Source: Candidatus Roizmanbacteria bacterium RIFCSPHIGHO2_12_FULL_38_13 (GTDB taxonomy: Bacteria; Patescibacteriota; Microgenomatia; UBA1406; GWC2-37-13). Taken from it: a stretch of DNA of 45,493 nt. Position 1 is the first letter of the stretch. Each line of letters begins with the position of its first letter. The stretch covers positions 1 to 45,493 of the forward strand of contig MFZZ01000043.1 in the NCBI GenBank assembly GCA_001789555.1, written 5' to 3'. Under the pieces are notes generated by a model. That model saw nothing but the letters and a program-made list of their open reading frames with translations, did no database searches and was not told the origin of the DNA. This document shows, piece after piece, positions 24,090-32,528 of the stretch. Position numbers and translations under genes: made by a program.

Positions 24090-25571
24090 TTACCAATTTA
24101 CAACTCCGATTTTTACTTTTCGAAAACGTGCCGGACTGGCACCGTGGCCGGTGTACATAACCTGACTCGGTTGACCTTTACCGCAATTTGGAGTTCCCCA
24201 CACCGTCCACTCCGGACGTCCACAGATAGCGTCACAACTGTTCCAAAACTGTGGAGTAATGCCCTGGTATGTCGGGTTTTTGAGCATGCGTCCAAGTTTG
24301 CCGTTTTTTATTTCCCAGCCGATTTCTGTTCCAAACTGAAAGTTATAACGCTTGTCATCGATGCTCCATGAGCGATTGGTCGACATAAAAATTCCATATT
24401 TTGTATCCGCGATAAGATCTTTAAGTTTCCAGCCTTTTCCTGTGCCCTCTTCTCCCCCTGGCTCAAGATTGATATTTGTCATTCTGATCATTGGCAATCT
24501 ACTCCAAGATGAGGCGCGAACAGTACCGTTACTATTTTTCTTGTATTTTGGATTAATTTTCTGAAGTTCAACTGAAGTTTCACGAGAAGTAATATAATCT
24601 TGGAAAATGCCTTTTTTTACTAAATAAGTTCGCTGTGCTTTTGTACCTTCGTCGTCATATCCAAATGTACCAAGTCCGTGAGGAATCGTGGCATCGGCTG
24701 TGAGATTGACTATCGGTGATCCGTATTGAAAATTAAATAATTTCTCCGGTGTCAAAAAACTTGTACCGGCATATGAAGCTTCATATCCAAGTGCACGATC
24801 AAGCTCTACCGCATGCCCACAACTTTCGTGAATTTGTAATGCAAGTTGATTACCATCTAAAATGAGATCGAATTCTCCACTTGGACATAAATCTGCCGAC
24901 AATAAATCTACTGCTTCTTTTGCGACCCGACCGCCATGTTTTTCAAGTTCAAGTTCGCGCACAAGTTCAAATCCTTGTGTTTGGTTTTGACCGCGAAAAG
25001 AATTGGGGTAAGAACGATTTTGAAATTCGGCGCCAGATACTGCCGAAGCTTCTATACCTACGCCAGTCCAGATAATTTCCTGATCTATCTTTGAACCATT
25101 ACTTGAGACAAAATATTTTCGTTCTTTATTTGCTTGATATGTCGATTGAGAAATAACAATTTTGGGACTCACCTTTTGAGCCTGGTCTGCTTTCAATAAA
25201 AGATCAATTTTCTCCTCAAGAGGAACTTTAAATGGATCTTCTTTAATAGGGGTTTTGTAGGATGCGGTTATTGATTTTTGAGAATCCAAGGCGACGTCTG
25301 TGGTTTTGTATTTTGCTGAAGAATTGGCAATTTCCATTGCCTTTTTGATTGTTGCGTCAATTCCTTTTGCAGAAAAATCGTTGGATGCGGCAAATCCCCA
25401 GACTTCATGATGTAGTACTCGGACGTTGTAACCGAGCGAATGTCCTGATGCAAGAGCTTCTACAATACCATCTTTTGTAGCAATGTCCTCGTTTTCCTGA
25501 TCAACTATCCGCACATCCGCGTATTCTACTTTGGGTATCTTGTCAAGTATCTCTTCTGCCAGTTTCAACAT
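24090..25571 (-). CDS. tldD: TldD-like zinc metallopeptidase
   Basis: 493 residues from ATG 25571. The zinc motif is IHESCGHAVELD (H-E-x-x-x-H, around residue 249), the TldD form. The distal Cys-containing segment near the C-terminus (FWNSCDAICG) and the end PARFRKVKIGVVNW fit the family. It is the active subunit with the PmbA protein encoded four bases downstream. Longer readings start at GTG 25589 or ATG 25577, but TATAAT lies six bases before 25571, and that ATG gives the leaderless spacing seen at other genes here. It probably acts in the cytoplasm as a heterodimer with PmbA. Confidence 0.88.
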   Translation of the reverse strand: MLKLAEEILDKIPKVEYADVRIVDQENEDIATKDGIVEALASGHSLGYNVRVLHHEVWGFAASNDFSAKGIDATIKKAMEIANSSAKYKTTDVALDSQKSITASYKTPIKEDPFKVPLEEKIDLLLKADQAQKVSPKIVISQSTYQANKERKYFVSSNGSKIDQEIIWTGVGIEASAVSGAEFQNRSYPNSFRGQNQTQGFELVRELELEKHGGRVAKEAVDLLSADLCPSGEFDLILDGNQLALQIHESCGHAVELDRALGYEASYAGTSFLTPEKLFNFQYGSPIVNLTADATIPHGLGTFGYDDEGTKAQRTYLVKKGIFQDYITSRETSVELQKINPKYKKNSNGTVRASSWSRLPMIRMTNINLEPGGEEGTGKGWKLKDLIADTKYGIFMSTNRSWSIDDKRYNFQFGTEIGWEIKNGKLGRMLKNPTYQGITPQFWNSCDAICGRPEWTVWGTPNCGKGQPSQVMYTGHGASPARFRKVKIGVVNW

Positions 25572-25577
25572 GCGCAT

Positions 25578-25583
25578 ATTATA
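25578..25583 (-). promoter_or_regulatory. -10 box of the tldD-pmbA operon, leaderless layout
   Basis: TATAAT lies six bases before the ATG at 25571 on the minus strand; an alternative ATG directly abuts the box. The -35 region is poor. Confidence 0.5.
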
Positions 25584-25661
25584 ACGCACGAATTATTAAA
25601 AGGATGTAATAAGTTGCTTAGTAGCATTCCGCATCTGGTAACCTATTCTTTCCGAAAATGC

Positions 25662-25667
25662 TATATT
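25662..25667 (+). promoter_or_regulatory. extended -10 box of the unknown membrane protein gene
   Basis: TGCTATATT (an extended -10 form) lies six bases before the ATG at 25674, a leaderless layout. Confidence 0.5.
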
Positions 25668-25673
25668 TAATCT

Positions 25674-26828
25674 ATGTCTGATTTGGGATTTGTAATTCCA
25701 TCTGCTGAGGATATTTTTATTTTTTTTATTAGAGCTTATTTCCTTATTATTACATTTGGCATCATTGTAAAGCTACTTGCTTTAAAATTTATCAAAAGTT
25801 ATCCGAGCCGTAGAAGAATCATTAATGTAATTTTTGCTTACCTTCTCTCCTTCATAATTATCTTTCCTTTATTACTGTCACAAATAATTAATATCTTCTC
25901 TCTTTATTTTGATGACCTTTTAAATACACTATTTATTGTATTTAAATTTGTTATTGCAGGAGTGATACTTCATGGACTTTTTGAGCTTATTGATAATCTG
26001 ATTAATAAAGGACTGAAAGGTTTTGCAGTCATTATAATTTTATACGTTTTTATGGTCATGCTAGTTTTTCCTTCAAAATTGAGTGGCTACTTAGATGAAG
26101 AAGAAAACAAATATATTGCAAATCAATGTCAATGTGCTGGTTTTAAGTCCCAAAACTATTGCTTCGGAATACATTTCTTCTGTAAAAAAATCATAACTGA
26201 AAACTATTGTACTTTCTATAATAAAGGGGAAATATCAGTAGAACTTAATACCACTAATCCTGATTTTTCTAAAGTTGATGCTGTTGATTTACTTAAAAAT
26301 TCTGACATAAAAGTTGAGACAATCTCAATTGAACCTAAAAATGTAACAGGCATTTATCTCCCAAATACCAGTATTTATACTGTAGACATACCTTTACCTC
26401 AATTTGAAGTGCTTCGTGAGGAATATAGAGCTCTATATGATGATAACGAGATAGACAAAGCAGACTTATTAAGAAGATCATTTATTGAACAAGTGCTTAC
26501 AAATCATTTTAATAATATTTCTTATCTAGAAAGAGTTGGATACGATGTAAATGTTAAAACAGGTCCTGATCTTATATTTGAATTTAATAGAGAACTTTCA
26601 CCGATGAAAGCAAAACAGATAATAGAATCAAGTTTAGAAAAACCTGTTAGAATCGGAACTACTATTCTAAATAAATTTGAAGAAATCAAGTATGATAAAT
26701 TACATGTAGTATATAAAACTGAAAGAAAGGATCTGTCGGTGCTCAAAAATATATTAAGGAGTAATTCTATTTTTACTCAAGTATCAATACTACAACAGTC
26801 TTCATGTGATGTAATTAAGGCTTATTAA
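25674..26828 (+). CDS. membrane protein with C-terminal soluble domain, unknown family
   Basis: 384 residues. Four membrane helices (about 12-37, 48-80, 84-105 and 116-135) are followed by a cysteine-rich stretch with QCQCAGF, YCFGIHFFCKK and YCTFY (about 158-185). A soluble region of about 200 residues then contains VDIPLPQFEVLREEYRALYD and LSPMKAKQIIESSLEKPVRI. The last part faintly recalls the ferredoxin-like head domains of SecD, but I do not regard that as an identification. GC content is lower than in most neighbours, which may indicate recent transfer or weak constraint. It stands alone between divergent tldD and the MgtC gene. Confidence 0.7.
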   Translation: MSDLGFVIPSAEDIFIFFIRAYFLIITFGIIVKLLALKFIKSYPSRRRIINVIFAYLLSFIIIFPLLLSQIINIFSLYFDDLLNTLFIVFKFVIAGVILHGLFELIDNLINKGLKGFAVIIILYVFMVMLVFPSKLSGYLDEEENKYIANQCQCAGFKSQNYCFGIHFFCKKIITENYCTFYNKGEISVELNTTNPDFSKVDAVDLLKNSDIKVETISIEPKNVTGIYLPNTSIYTVDIPLPQFEVLREEYRALYDDNEIDKADLLRRSFIEQVLTNHFNNISYLERVGYDVNVKTGPDLIFEFNRELSPMKAKQIIESSLEKPVRIGTTILNKFEEIKYDKLHVVYKTERKDLSVLKNILRSNSIFTQVSILQQSSCDVIKAY

Positions 26829-26887
26829 TTTTCAAAATAAACACATGTATGAATTATGAAAGATATGTAACAATGAAACATTTTCTG

Positions 26888-26893
26888 TATACT
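26888..26893 (+). promoter_or_regulatory. -10 box of the MgtC/DUF4010 gene, leaderless layout
   Basis: TATACT lies seven bases before the ATG at 26901. No strong -35 is seen. Confidence 0.5.
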
Positions 26894-26900
26894 AAATCCA

Positions 26901-28238
26901 ATGGAGCTATCAACATTCCTAAAATTGATAATTTCCCTCTGCATCGGTGCTGCCGTCGGACTTGAGCGAGAGGTTCACGAAAAACACGAACTTGACAAAT
27001 ATGAAAAAGAACATACTCCAACGATTGGCGTGCGCACACTAGCATTAACTACAGCATTAGGAACAATCTCCGGCTTACTTTACCATGACTACTTCAGCCT
27101 ATTTTTGATTCTGACAATCACTTCAATGTTCCTGATTGGCGCACACTATGTTTTCACCAGTCTTCAATCGAAAAGATACGGAATAACGACCGAAATTGCA
27201 ACAATATACACTTATCTAATCGGACTCTTCATCGGACTTGAGGTTTTCCCCATCGGATTAACCCTTTCTCTTGTTGTACTGCTCATGATTATTCTTGCCA
27301 ACAAGGAACGTGTTGCCCACGTTGTTCACGACGTGCATGAACAGGATCTTAAGGCAATCATCAGTTATGCTCTAATCGCGATGGTTATTCTGCCATTTCT
27401 CCCCAATCGGGAAATTACACTTAAAGAAATTCCCTACATGACAGGCATATTAAATGCAGTAAACATTTCAGCAACATGGAATAATTTGCCGATCATCAAT
27501 CCATTTCTCACCTGGCTCATCGTTGCCGTGATAAGCGGTGTTGATCTTTTGGGATACATGCTTGAAAAAATGTTTAGAAAAGGCCGCGGTTTTATATTGA
27601 CAAGCATCCTTGGGGGGTTTGTTTCATCAACGGCCACCACCCAGTCACTGGCCGCGCATAGTAAAAAAACAAAAAAGACTTTGCCGCTAGTTGCTGGCGC
27701 TCTGTTTTCGACATTGGCAAGTTTTTTTCCAGCGATCATTGTCCTTCTTCCCTTAAACGCTATCTATATTTTTAACCTTCTTCCAACACTAAGTATTCTA
27801 ATAGTCGGATTTGCCATAGCAGGAAGTATATTTTGGTACTTATCAAAAAACAACAAAAATGAAGAATTTGTGCAAAAACATCACAATGAAAACATACTTT
27901 CAATAAAACCAGCGCTCTTCTTCGCCTTTTTGTATATCAGTATCAAGCTTGTAACAAGGATTACACTTGAGTTATTTGGACAACAGGGATTTTTGGTCGC
28001 TGCTTCGCTTGCCGCGTTTACCGGCATTGACGCCGTCGCCATAAACATTGCCGAGCTTTCAGGAAAATCGATTAACTACTATACAGGTGTACTTGCTTTT
28101 ATATTGATAAATTCGGTCAACCTGCTGGCAAAAACAATTTACATAAACTTTCAGGGCCAAAAAGACATGGCTTTAAAATTTGGTTTTGCTGCTGGAATTG
28201 TTGTGATCTTCAGCTTTTTAGGTCTTCTTTTTGTGTAG
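26901..28238 (+). CDS. MgtC/SapB plus DUF4010 membrane protein
   Basis: 445 residues with about twelve membrane helices. The N-terminal third has the MgtC pattern (LCIGAAVGLERE, GVRTLALTTALGTISGL), and the rest (GILNAVNISATWNN, LGGFVSSTATTQSLA, GIDAVAINIAELSGK) is the DUF4010 domain. MgtC proteins are inner-membrane proteins tied to magnesium limitation and membrane potential; the function of the DUF4010 fusion is not established. It converges on the HAD gene with a 25-base gap, and no terminator is evident there. Confidence 0.85.
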   Translation: MELSTFLKLIISLCIGAAVGLEREVHEKHELDKYEKEHTPTIGVRTLALTTALGTISGLLYHDYFSLFLILTITSMFLIGAHYVFTSLQSKRYGITTEIATIYTYLIGLFIGLEVFPIGLTLSLVVLLMIILANKERVAHVVHDVHEQDLKAIISYALIAMVILPFLPNREITLKEIPYMTGILNAVNISATWNNLPIINPFLTWLIVAVISGVDLLGYMLEKMFRKGRGFILTSILGGFVSSTATTQSLAAHSKKTKKTLPLVAGALFSTLASFFPAIIVLLPLNAIYIFNLLPTLSILIVGFAIAGSIFWYLSKNNKNEEFVQKHHNENILSIKPALFFAFLYISIKLVTRITLELFGQQGFLVAASLAAFTGIDAVAINIAELSGKSINYYTGVLAFILINSVNLLAKTIYINFQGQKDMALKFGFAAGIVVIFSFLGLLFV

Positions 28239-28263
28239 TTTTTTGTAACTTGATACTCGTAAC

Positions 28264-28899
28264 TTACAAACTATAAACTATCTTAATTAGCTCCTTAATA
28301 TCACTAATAACATAATCAGGATGGGTTTTTGTAATATGTTCTCCATGAAATCCGTAAGTCACTCCCACAGTTTTTGTACCGGCATTTTTTCCGGCATAAA
28401 CGTCGACTTCGCTGTCTCCGACCATAATTGCATCTTTTGGTGATACTTCTAAAAATTTGAGAGCCTTGAGAAGGGGTTCTGCATCAGGCTTGGGTCGAGT
28501 GACATCTTCGAAACCGATGAAATATTTGAAGTACTGTAAAATTCCGGCGTCCTCGAGTGTTTTTTTGGCGGTTTTGCGAGCGCGGGTCGTGATTGCGGCC
28601 ATAGCAAAACCCTTATTTTTTAATTCTTCGAGTGTTGGTACTGTATTAGGAAATGTCTTTGAAAGGTGGTAATTTTTACTTTGAAACTCACGATGACTAT
28701 CTGCTAAATCCCCGACATCGTCAAGATCAGTTAAAATCTGATAACATTCCTCAAGTGGTTTACCCATAATTTTTTTAATCTCTTTCCTACTTAGAAGCTT
28801 GTGATGTTTTTTAAGACTGTGTTCAAAGGCTTGATAGACATATTCGTGAGTATCAAGAAGTGTTCCATCAATGTCAAAAAGTATTGCTTTAATTGTCAT
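28264..28899 (-). CDS. HAD-family phosphatase (phosphoglycolate phosphatase/PpaX-like)
   Basis: 211 residues. Motifs: LFDIDGTLLDT (Asp9, Asp11), ITTRARKTAKKTLEDAG (motif II Thr and motif III Lys region) and IMVGDSEVDVYAGKNAG (motif IV). The helical C1 cap between motifs I and II (HSLKKHHKLLSRKEIKKIMG) is that of Gph/PpaX-like enzymes, which hydrolyse phosphoglycolate or pyrophosphate. The exact substrate is uncertain. TATACT lies only three bases before the ATG. It is divergent from the orphan protein gene at 28955. Confidence 0.85.
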   Translation of the reverse strand: MTIKAILFDIDGTLLDTHEYVYQAFEHSLKKHHKLLSRKEIKKIMGKPLEECYQILTDLDDVGDLADSHREFQSKNYHLSKTFPNTVPTLEELKNKGFAMAAITTRARKTAKKTLEDAGILQYFKYFIGFEDVTRPKPDAEPLLKALKFLEVSPKDAIMVGDSEVDVYAGKNAGTKTVGVTYGFHGEHITKTHPDYVISDIKELIKIVYSL

Positions 28900-28912
28900 A
28901 ACAGTATAAATA

Positions 28913-28941
28913 TTGAACTCTTGATACTGTCATTATATACT
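28913..28941 (+). promoter_or_regulatory. promoter of the orphan gene at 28955
   Basis: TTGAAC (28913-28918), a 17-base spacer and TATACT (28936-28941). The ATG is 13 bases further on, leaving a leader of about six bases. Confidence 0.6.
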
Positions 28942-28954
28942 ATGCCAGTAATAT

Positions 28955-29602
28955 ATGAATATTACTGAACAGCTAATTCAATCAAGTCTACTGACGTCCA
29001 CTCTTTCAGAGAGATATCCGGAATATAATGAAGCAGCAGCAATCAAAGCTCAAAATCTTGTAAGGTATTTAGTGAGCAAAGATTCTTATCAGTGGAATGC
29101 TGCGGCAAATATTCTTCATGTAGAAAAACCCAGCAGACAACAATTGGATGACGCAGTTGATTTATTACAAACGCCAGTAGTGGAGACTAATGGTAAATAT
29201 GGACAGATTTATTCACTGGTTTACGCTCAAGATGGACATGAAGACGTGGCTGTCGGAATGAAATGGCGTAATGGTAAGAACAATTTAGTTATGGCTAAAA
29301 TAATGGATATCTATTTTCTTTTTTTTAATTATAATCCCTATAGAAAGGATCGTGAACAATATAATGAATTGATGTGGGATTACTTGTATTTTAATGAAAG
29401 GGAAAAAACAAAACGAAAAGACATTTACACTTTAACAAACAACAATCGACTTACACAGTTAATTTTTAATTGGCAACATTACCATATCTTAAGTTCTTTA
29501 AGCGAAAGTAGAGTTACTTTTTATAGATATGATGAAATGAATTTACCTAATCAGTCCTTTTATGGAGGAACCTTTATAACAACAAATTGCTCAATTGTTT
29601 AG
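28955..29602 (+). CDS. hypothetical cytoplasmic protein, no family recognised
   Basis: 215 residues with no membrane segment or signal peptide and no catalytic motif that I recognise. The N-terminal 80 residues look helical (NEAAAIKAQNLVRYLVSK). The middle has beta-strand character (GQIYSLVYAQDGHEDVAVGM), and the C-terminal half is rich in Tyr, Asn and aromatic residues (YLYFNEREKTKRKDIYTLT). It has a good promoter of its own and no same-strand partner. Its 3' end stops seven bases before the opposing dehydrogenase gene. It is probably a real gene given its promoter and length. Confidence 0.7.
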   Translation: MNITEQLIQSSLLTSTLSERYPEYNEAAAIKAQNLVRYLVSKDSYQWNAAANILHVEKPSRQQLDDAVDLLQTPVVETNGKYGQIYSLVYAQDGHEDVAVGMKWRNGKNNLVMAKIMDIYFLFFNYNPYRKDREQYNELMWDYLYFNEREKTKRKDIYTLTNNNRLTQLIFNWQHYHILSSLSESRVTFYRYDEMNLPNQSFYGGTFITTNCSIV

Positions 29603-29609
29603 GATTGCC

Positions 29610-30509
29610 CTAGATTTTATGTAAAAAATCATAAATGATTTTTTCTGTTTCTTCCGCTATCTTTTTCACCGATGCATCAGAATAAAATGCAATATGCGGT
29701 GTGATGACGACATTATCGAACGTCAATAAAGGATGTTTTTTGGTAAATTTTTCTTCATCTTCCAAAACATCAAGACCAACCCATCTAAACTTCTTAATCT
29801 CATTGACTAACGCTCTTGTATCAATAAGTCCTCCTCGTGCAGTGTTGATAAGAATTACTCCCTTTTTCATAAGTCTGATAATTTTTTTATTAATCATGTG
29901 TTTCGTACTGTCCAGTAAAGGCGCATGTAGAGTGATAACATCTGAAGTTTTTGCTAATTCTTCTAAAGTAATGTATGGAAAATCGAGTTTCTTTGCGGCT
30001 TTTTCATTTTTATAAACATCGTAAGCCACAACTTCCATTTCAAATCCTTTTGCTCTTTTGATTACCTCAAGGCCAATTTTTCCTGTTCCGACGACACCAA
30101 TGCGTTTATTTTTTAATGATATCCCTAAATAGTTAGTATAGGAAAAAATCCCTTTTTGGATTTCTTTTTGCGAATTTATAATATTTCTTGTTCCTGACAG
30201 TAAAAGTGCAAATGCATGTTCGGCGATATTAAAGGAACCATAATCGAGAATATTGTTTACGACTATTCCCATCTTTTTGCAATAATCCAAGTCGATATGA
30301 TCCATACCGACGGTACGGGTGACAATGAGTTTTAATTTGGGGAAAAAAACTAGCGTCTTTTTATTTATATATGAGAAAGATTTGATAGTAATACACTCAA
30401 CTTCAGAAAATTTTTTTTTGTCAGTTATTTCTTGTAGTGTATATGGATATTTTTCACCGTCAAAGTATTTGTTTAGTTCCGTATCAACGTCGAAATGAAT
30501 AATTTTCAT
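29610..30509 (-). CDS. D-2-hydroxyacid dehydrogenase family protein
   Basis: 299 residues from ATG 30509. The NAD-binding GTGKIGLEVIKRAKGF, the conserved Arg/Glu region (NTARGGLIDTRALVNEI, then GLDVLEDEEKF) and the catalytic His in VVITPHIAFYSDASV are all present. The family reduces 2-keto acids to D-2-hydroxy acids; a D-lactate dehydrogenase or VanH-type role is possible. The start ATG overlaps the polX stop as ATGA, so it is translated together with polX. A 5-residue longer reading starts at 30524 but is less likely. Confidence 0.87.
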   Translation of the reverse strand: MKIIHFDVDTELNKYFDGEKYPYTLQEITDKKKFSEVECITIKSFSYINKKTLVFFPKLKLIVTRTVGMDHIDLDYCKKMGIVVNNILDYGSFNIAEHAFALLLSGTRNIINSQKEIQKGIFSYTNYLGISLKNKRIGVVGTGKIGLEVIKRAKGFEMEVVAYDVYKNEKAAKKLDFPYITLEELAKTSDVITLHAPLLDSTKHMINKKIIRLMKKGVILINTARGGLIDTRALVNEIKKFRWVGLDVLEDEEKFTKKHPLLTFDNVVITPHIAFYSDASVKKIAEETEKIIYDFLHKI

Positions 30510-32377
30510 GTTTTGTTTAGCCAATTTTTGATCTCCTTGAAAGGTTTTGTATTAATTACTTCATTTTTAGTCAGCCAACCTCGTCTTGCAACCGAAACTC
30601 CGTACTGCATAAAATCCATGTGGTCCACTTTGTGAGCATCGGTATTAATGATAAATTTGACTCCGGCTTCTTTTGCTTCACGGACAAGGGTGTCCGGAAG
30701 ATCAAGTCTTGGAGGTGCGGAATTAATCTCCAAGGCTATGTGACGGTCCTTGGCAAATGAAAAAATTTTGTCCCAATCTAGTTCTACTCCTTCGCGTTTT
30801 CCAAGAAGACGCGCTGTCGGGTGCCCGAAAATTTTGACTTTTGGATAGGATAATGCTTTCAAGACGCGATTTGTCATTTCTGCATTATTCATAGTGAAAG
30901 AGCTATGAAGTGAAACTATAAGGTAATCGACATAGTCGAATGCTTTTTCAGGTAAGGCAAGTTCTCCTGATGGTAAAATGTCAACTTCAAGACCTATAAA
31001 GTAATGTATGTCTGATGATGAAAGAGTTTTATCAATATACTCCTTTCGCTTTTTCATGATGGTCACTATCTCCTCGTCTGAAAGATTGGATTTCTTGGGA
31101 TTATGATCCGAAAATCCGATATATTCATATTTTAAAGATTTCGCTTTTTCAACTAGTTCTGAATATGAATTTAAGCCCATGTCGTGTGATGGTTGAAGAT
31201 CATAAGACGAATGTGTATGAAAATCTCCCTTTATATTTTCAAGCTCAACAGGATGTGGAATCTGATTAACTTTGGCAAAATCGATCTCATTGGTACCTTC
31301 TCTGATCTCGGGCGGAATATATTGAAGGCCTAAAAATGAATACAGCGATTCCTCGTCTTTGAATTCAATTATTTGCTTGTCATCCCCGACTCGGACCTGC
31401 CTGCCGTCAGGCACGGTCGGGGATCCATTTTTTTTCTGGATTCCCGCCTGCGCGGGAATGACATTTTTTACCTTCTTGATTCCATACTCCGAAAGCGAAT
31501 ATCCTTTTTTCAAAGCATACTCTCGAAGTCTAATATTGTGTTCTTTACTTCCTGTAAAATATTCCAACATAGAGCCATAACTCTTCTGATTCTGTACTCG
31601 AAGATCTATACGTATATTGCCCGCGGCAAGTATCGACGCTTTTGCATCGCCCGCCCCCTCTACTGATCGTAGTCCCGGATATTTTAAAAAATGTGCCACG
31701 ATTTCTTTAGAGTCTCGATCGTCCGCAACAACCGCGATGTCTACATCGCCTATTGTTGCAACTCGACGACGTAGTGAACCCAATGCATCTGCACGTTTGA
31801 CTTTAGTCATTTCCTTTAGATATTTTATTACTTCTTCAGAAAGGTCTAAAGCATATGGCAAAGGCATGCGCTCCACTAATCGGTCGCGTTTTTGATAAAC
31901 TTCCAAGCCCTCAATAATATCATCCTGTGATTTTTGGCCAAATCCCTCTAGACTTGAAATCTTATTTGCACGACCAACATTAAGTAGATCATCAACCACG
32001 GTTTCTTTTTCTGTAAGTCCAAATTCCATCACGAGTCTAAAGGCTCTCTTAGGCCCAATGCCAGGGACTTTCATGAGTGTAAATACCGATTCCGGAATAC
32101 CTTTTAGTATTTCATTAAAATGTCGCGACTCGCCGGTTTTAAAATATTCCTCAAGACTCGACCCGATTCCAGGACCGATCCCTGGGACTTTATAAAGTTT
32201 GCCGTCCTGCCAGACATCACGAAGTTCACGTGATAAATGTTCGACAGCGTCTGCCGCCTTTTCATAGGCAATGATTCGAAACCGATTTTCTTTTTCTCCC
32301 TTTAAAACATACGCAGCGGAAACTTTACGAAGAAGCTCTGCTATTTCTTTGTTTGAATTTTTCTCTTCTGTTGACAT
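30506..32377 (-). CDS. polX: PolX family DNA polymerase with PHP domain
   Basis: 623 residues. Tandem helix-hairpin-helix segments (YKVPGIGPGIGSSLEEYFK, MKVPGIGPKRAFRLVMEFG) lead to the nucleotidyltransferase palm GSLRRRVATIGDVDIAVVAD, and the C-terminal PHP domain begins at about 383 with GDFHTHSSYD and contains GFSDHN, GLEVDI and NTDAHKVD. Bacterial PolX fills short gaps and the PHP part is a 3'-5' exonuclease or AP-site nuclease. An in-frame palindromic insertion lies at about residues 306-333, between the two catalytic modules. The promoter gives a leaderless start. The stop overlaps the dehydrogenase start. Confidence 0.92.
   Translation of the reverse strand: MSTEEKNSNKEIAELLRKVSAAYVLKGEKENRFRIIAYEKAADAVEHLSRELRDVWQDGKLYKVPGIGPGIGSSLEEYFKTGESRHFNEILKGIPESVFTLMKVPGIGPKRAFRLVMEFGLTEKETVVDDLLNVGRANKISSLEGFGQKSQDDIIEGLEVYQKRDRLVERMPLPYALDLSEEVIKYLKEMTKVKRADALGSLRRRVATIGDVDIAVVADDRDSKEIVAHFLKYPGLRSVEGAGDAKASILAAGNIRIDLRVQNQKSYGSMLEYFTGSKEHNIRLREYALKKGYSLSEYGIKKVKNVIPAQAGIQKKNGSPTVPDGRQVRVGDDKQIIEFKDEESLYSFLGLQYIPPEIREGTNEIDFAKVNQIPHPVELENIKGDFHTHSSYDLQPSHDMGLNSYSELVEKAKSLKYEYIGFSDHNPKKSNLSDEEIVTIMKKRKEYIDKTLSSSDIHYFIGLEVDILPSGELALPEKAFDYVDYLIVSLHSSFTMNNAEMTNRVLKALSYPKVKIFGHPTARLLGKREGVELDWDKIFSFAKDRHIALEINSAPPRLDLPDTLVREAKEAGVKFIINTDAHKVDHMDFMQYGVSVARRGWLTKNEVINTKPFKEIKNWLNKT
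31379..31462. repeat. nested palindromic element inside polX
   Basis: 84 bp bounded by GTCAT and ATGAC like the copy in copA. A GTCATCCCCGACT/GGTCGGGGAT hairpin holds within its loop a CCTGCCTGCCGTCAGGCA unit of the CCTGCC family, and a second hairpin TTCCCGCCTGCGCGGGAA completes it. It is read in frame as NVIPAQAGIQ and PDGRQVRVGDD. One palindrome thus appears inserted within another. Confidence 0.8.
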
Positions 32378-32383
32378 ATCACA

Positions 32384-32411
32384 ATTGTAGTAAAGTAAAT
32401 TTATACTACAA
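32384..32411 (-). promoter_or_regulatory. polX promoter within an inverted repeat, leaderless layout
   Basis: TTGTAG (32406-32411), a 16-base spacer and TACAAT (32384-32389), six bases before the ATG at 32377. The two boxes lie in the arms of TTGTAGTA-N11-TACTACAA, so a repressor site is possible. Confidence 0.55.
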
Positions 32412-32485
32412 GTTTATTTTAATGTATTCTTTATGATTTGAGCCGGAATATGAAATCTTGTTGAAAAAACATTTTTATCTTATTA

Positions 32486-32503
32486 ATTCAATAATTATTC
32501 AAA
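32486..32503 (+). promoter_or_regulatory. ARG-box-like palindrome, distal
   Basis: ATTCAATAATTATTCAAA matches the ArgR box consensus (TNTGAATWWWWATTCANW) with two mismatches at fixed positions. The region is very AT-rich, so chance cannot be excluded. Confidence 0.35.
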
Positions 32504-32528
32504 AAGTGAAGTAAATTTCAAATATTAA

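Noticed and set aside
31359-31666. plus-strand readings over the polX palindromic element
   Set aside because: Antisense to polX and made largely of the element itself.
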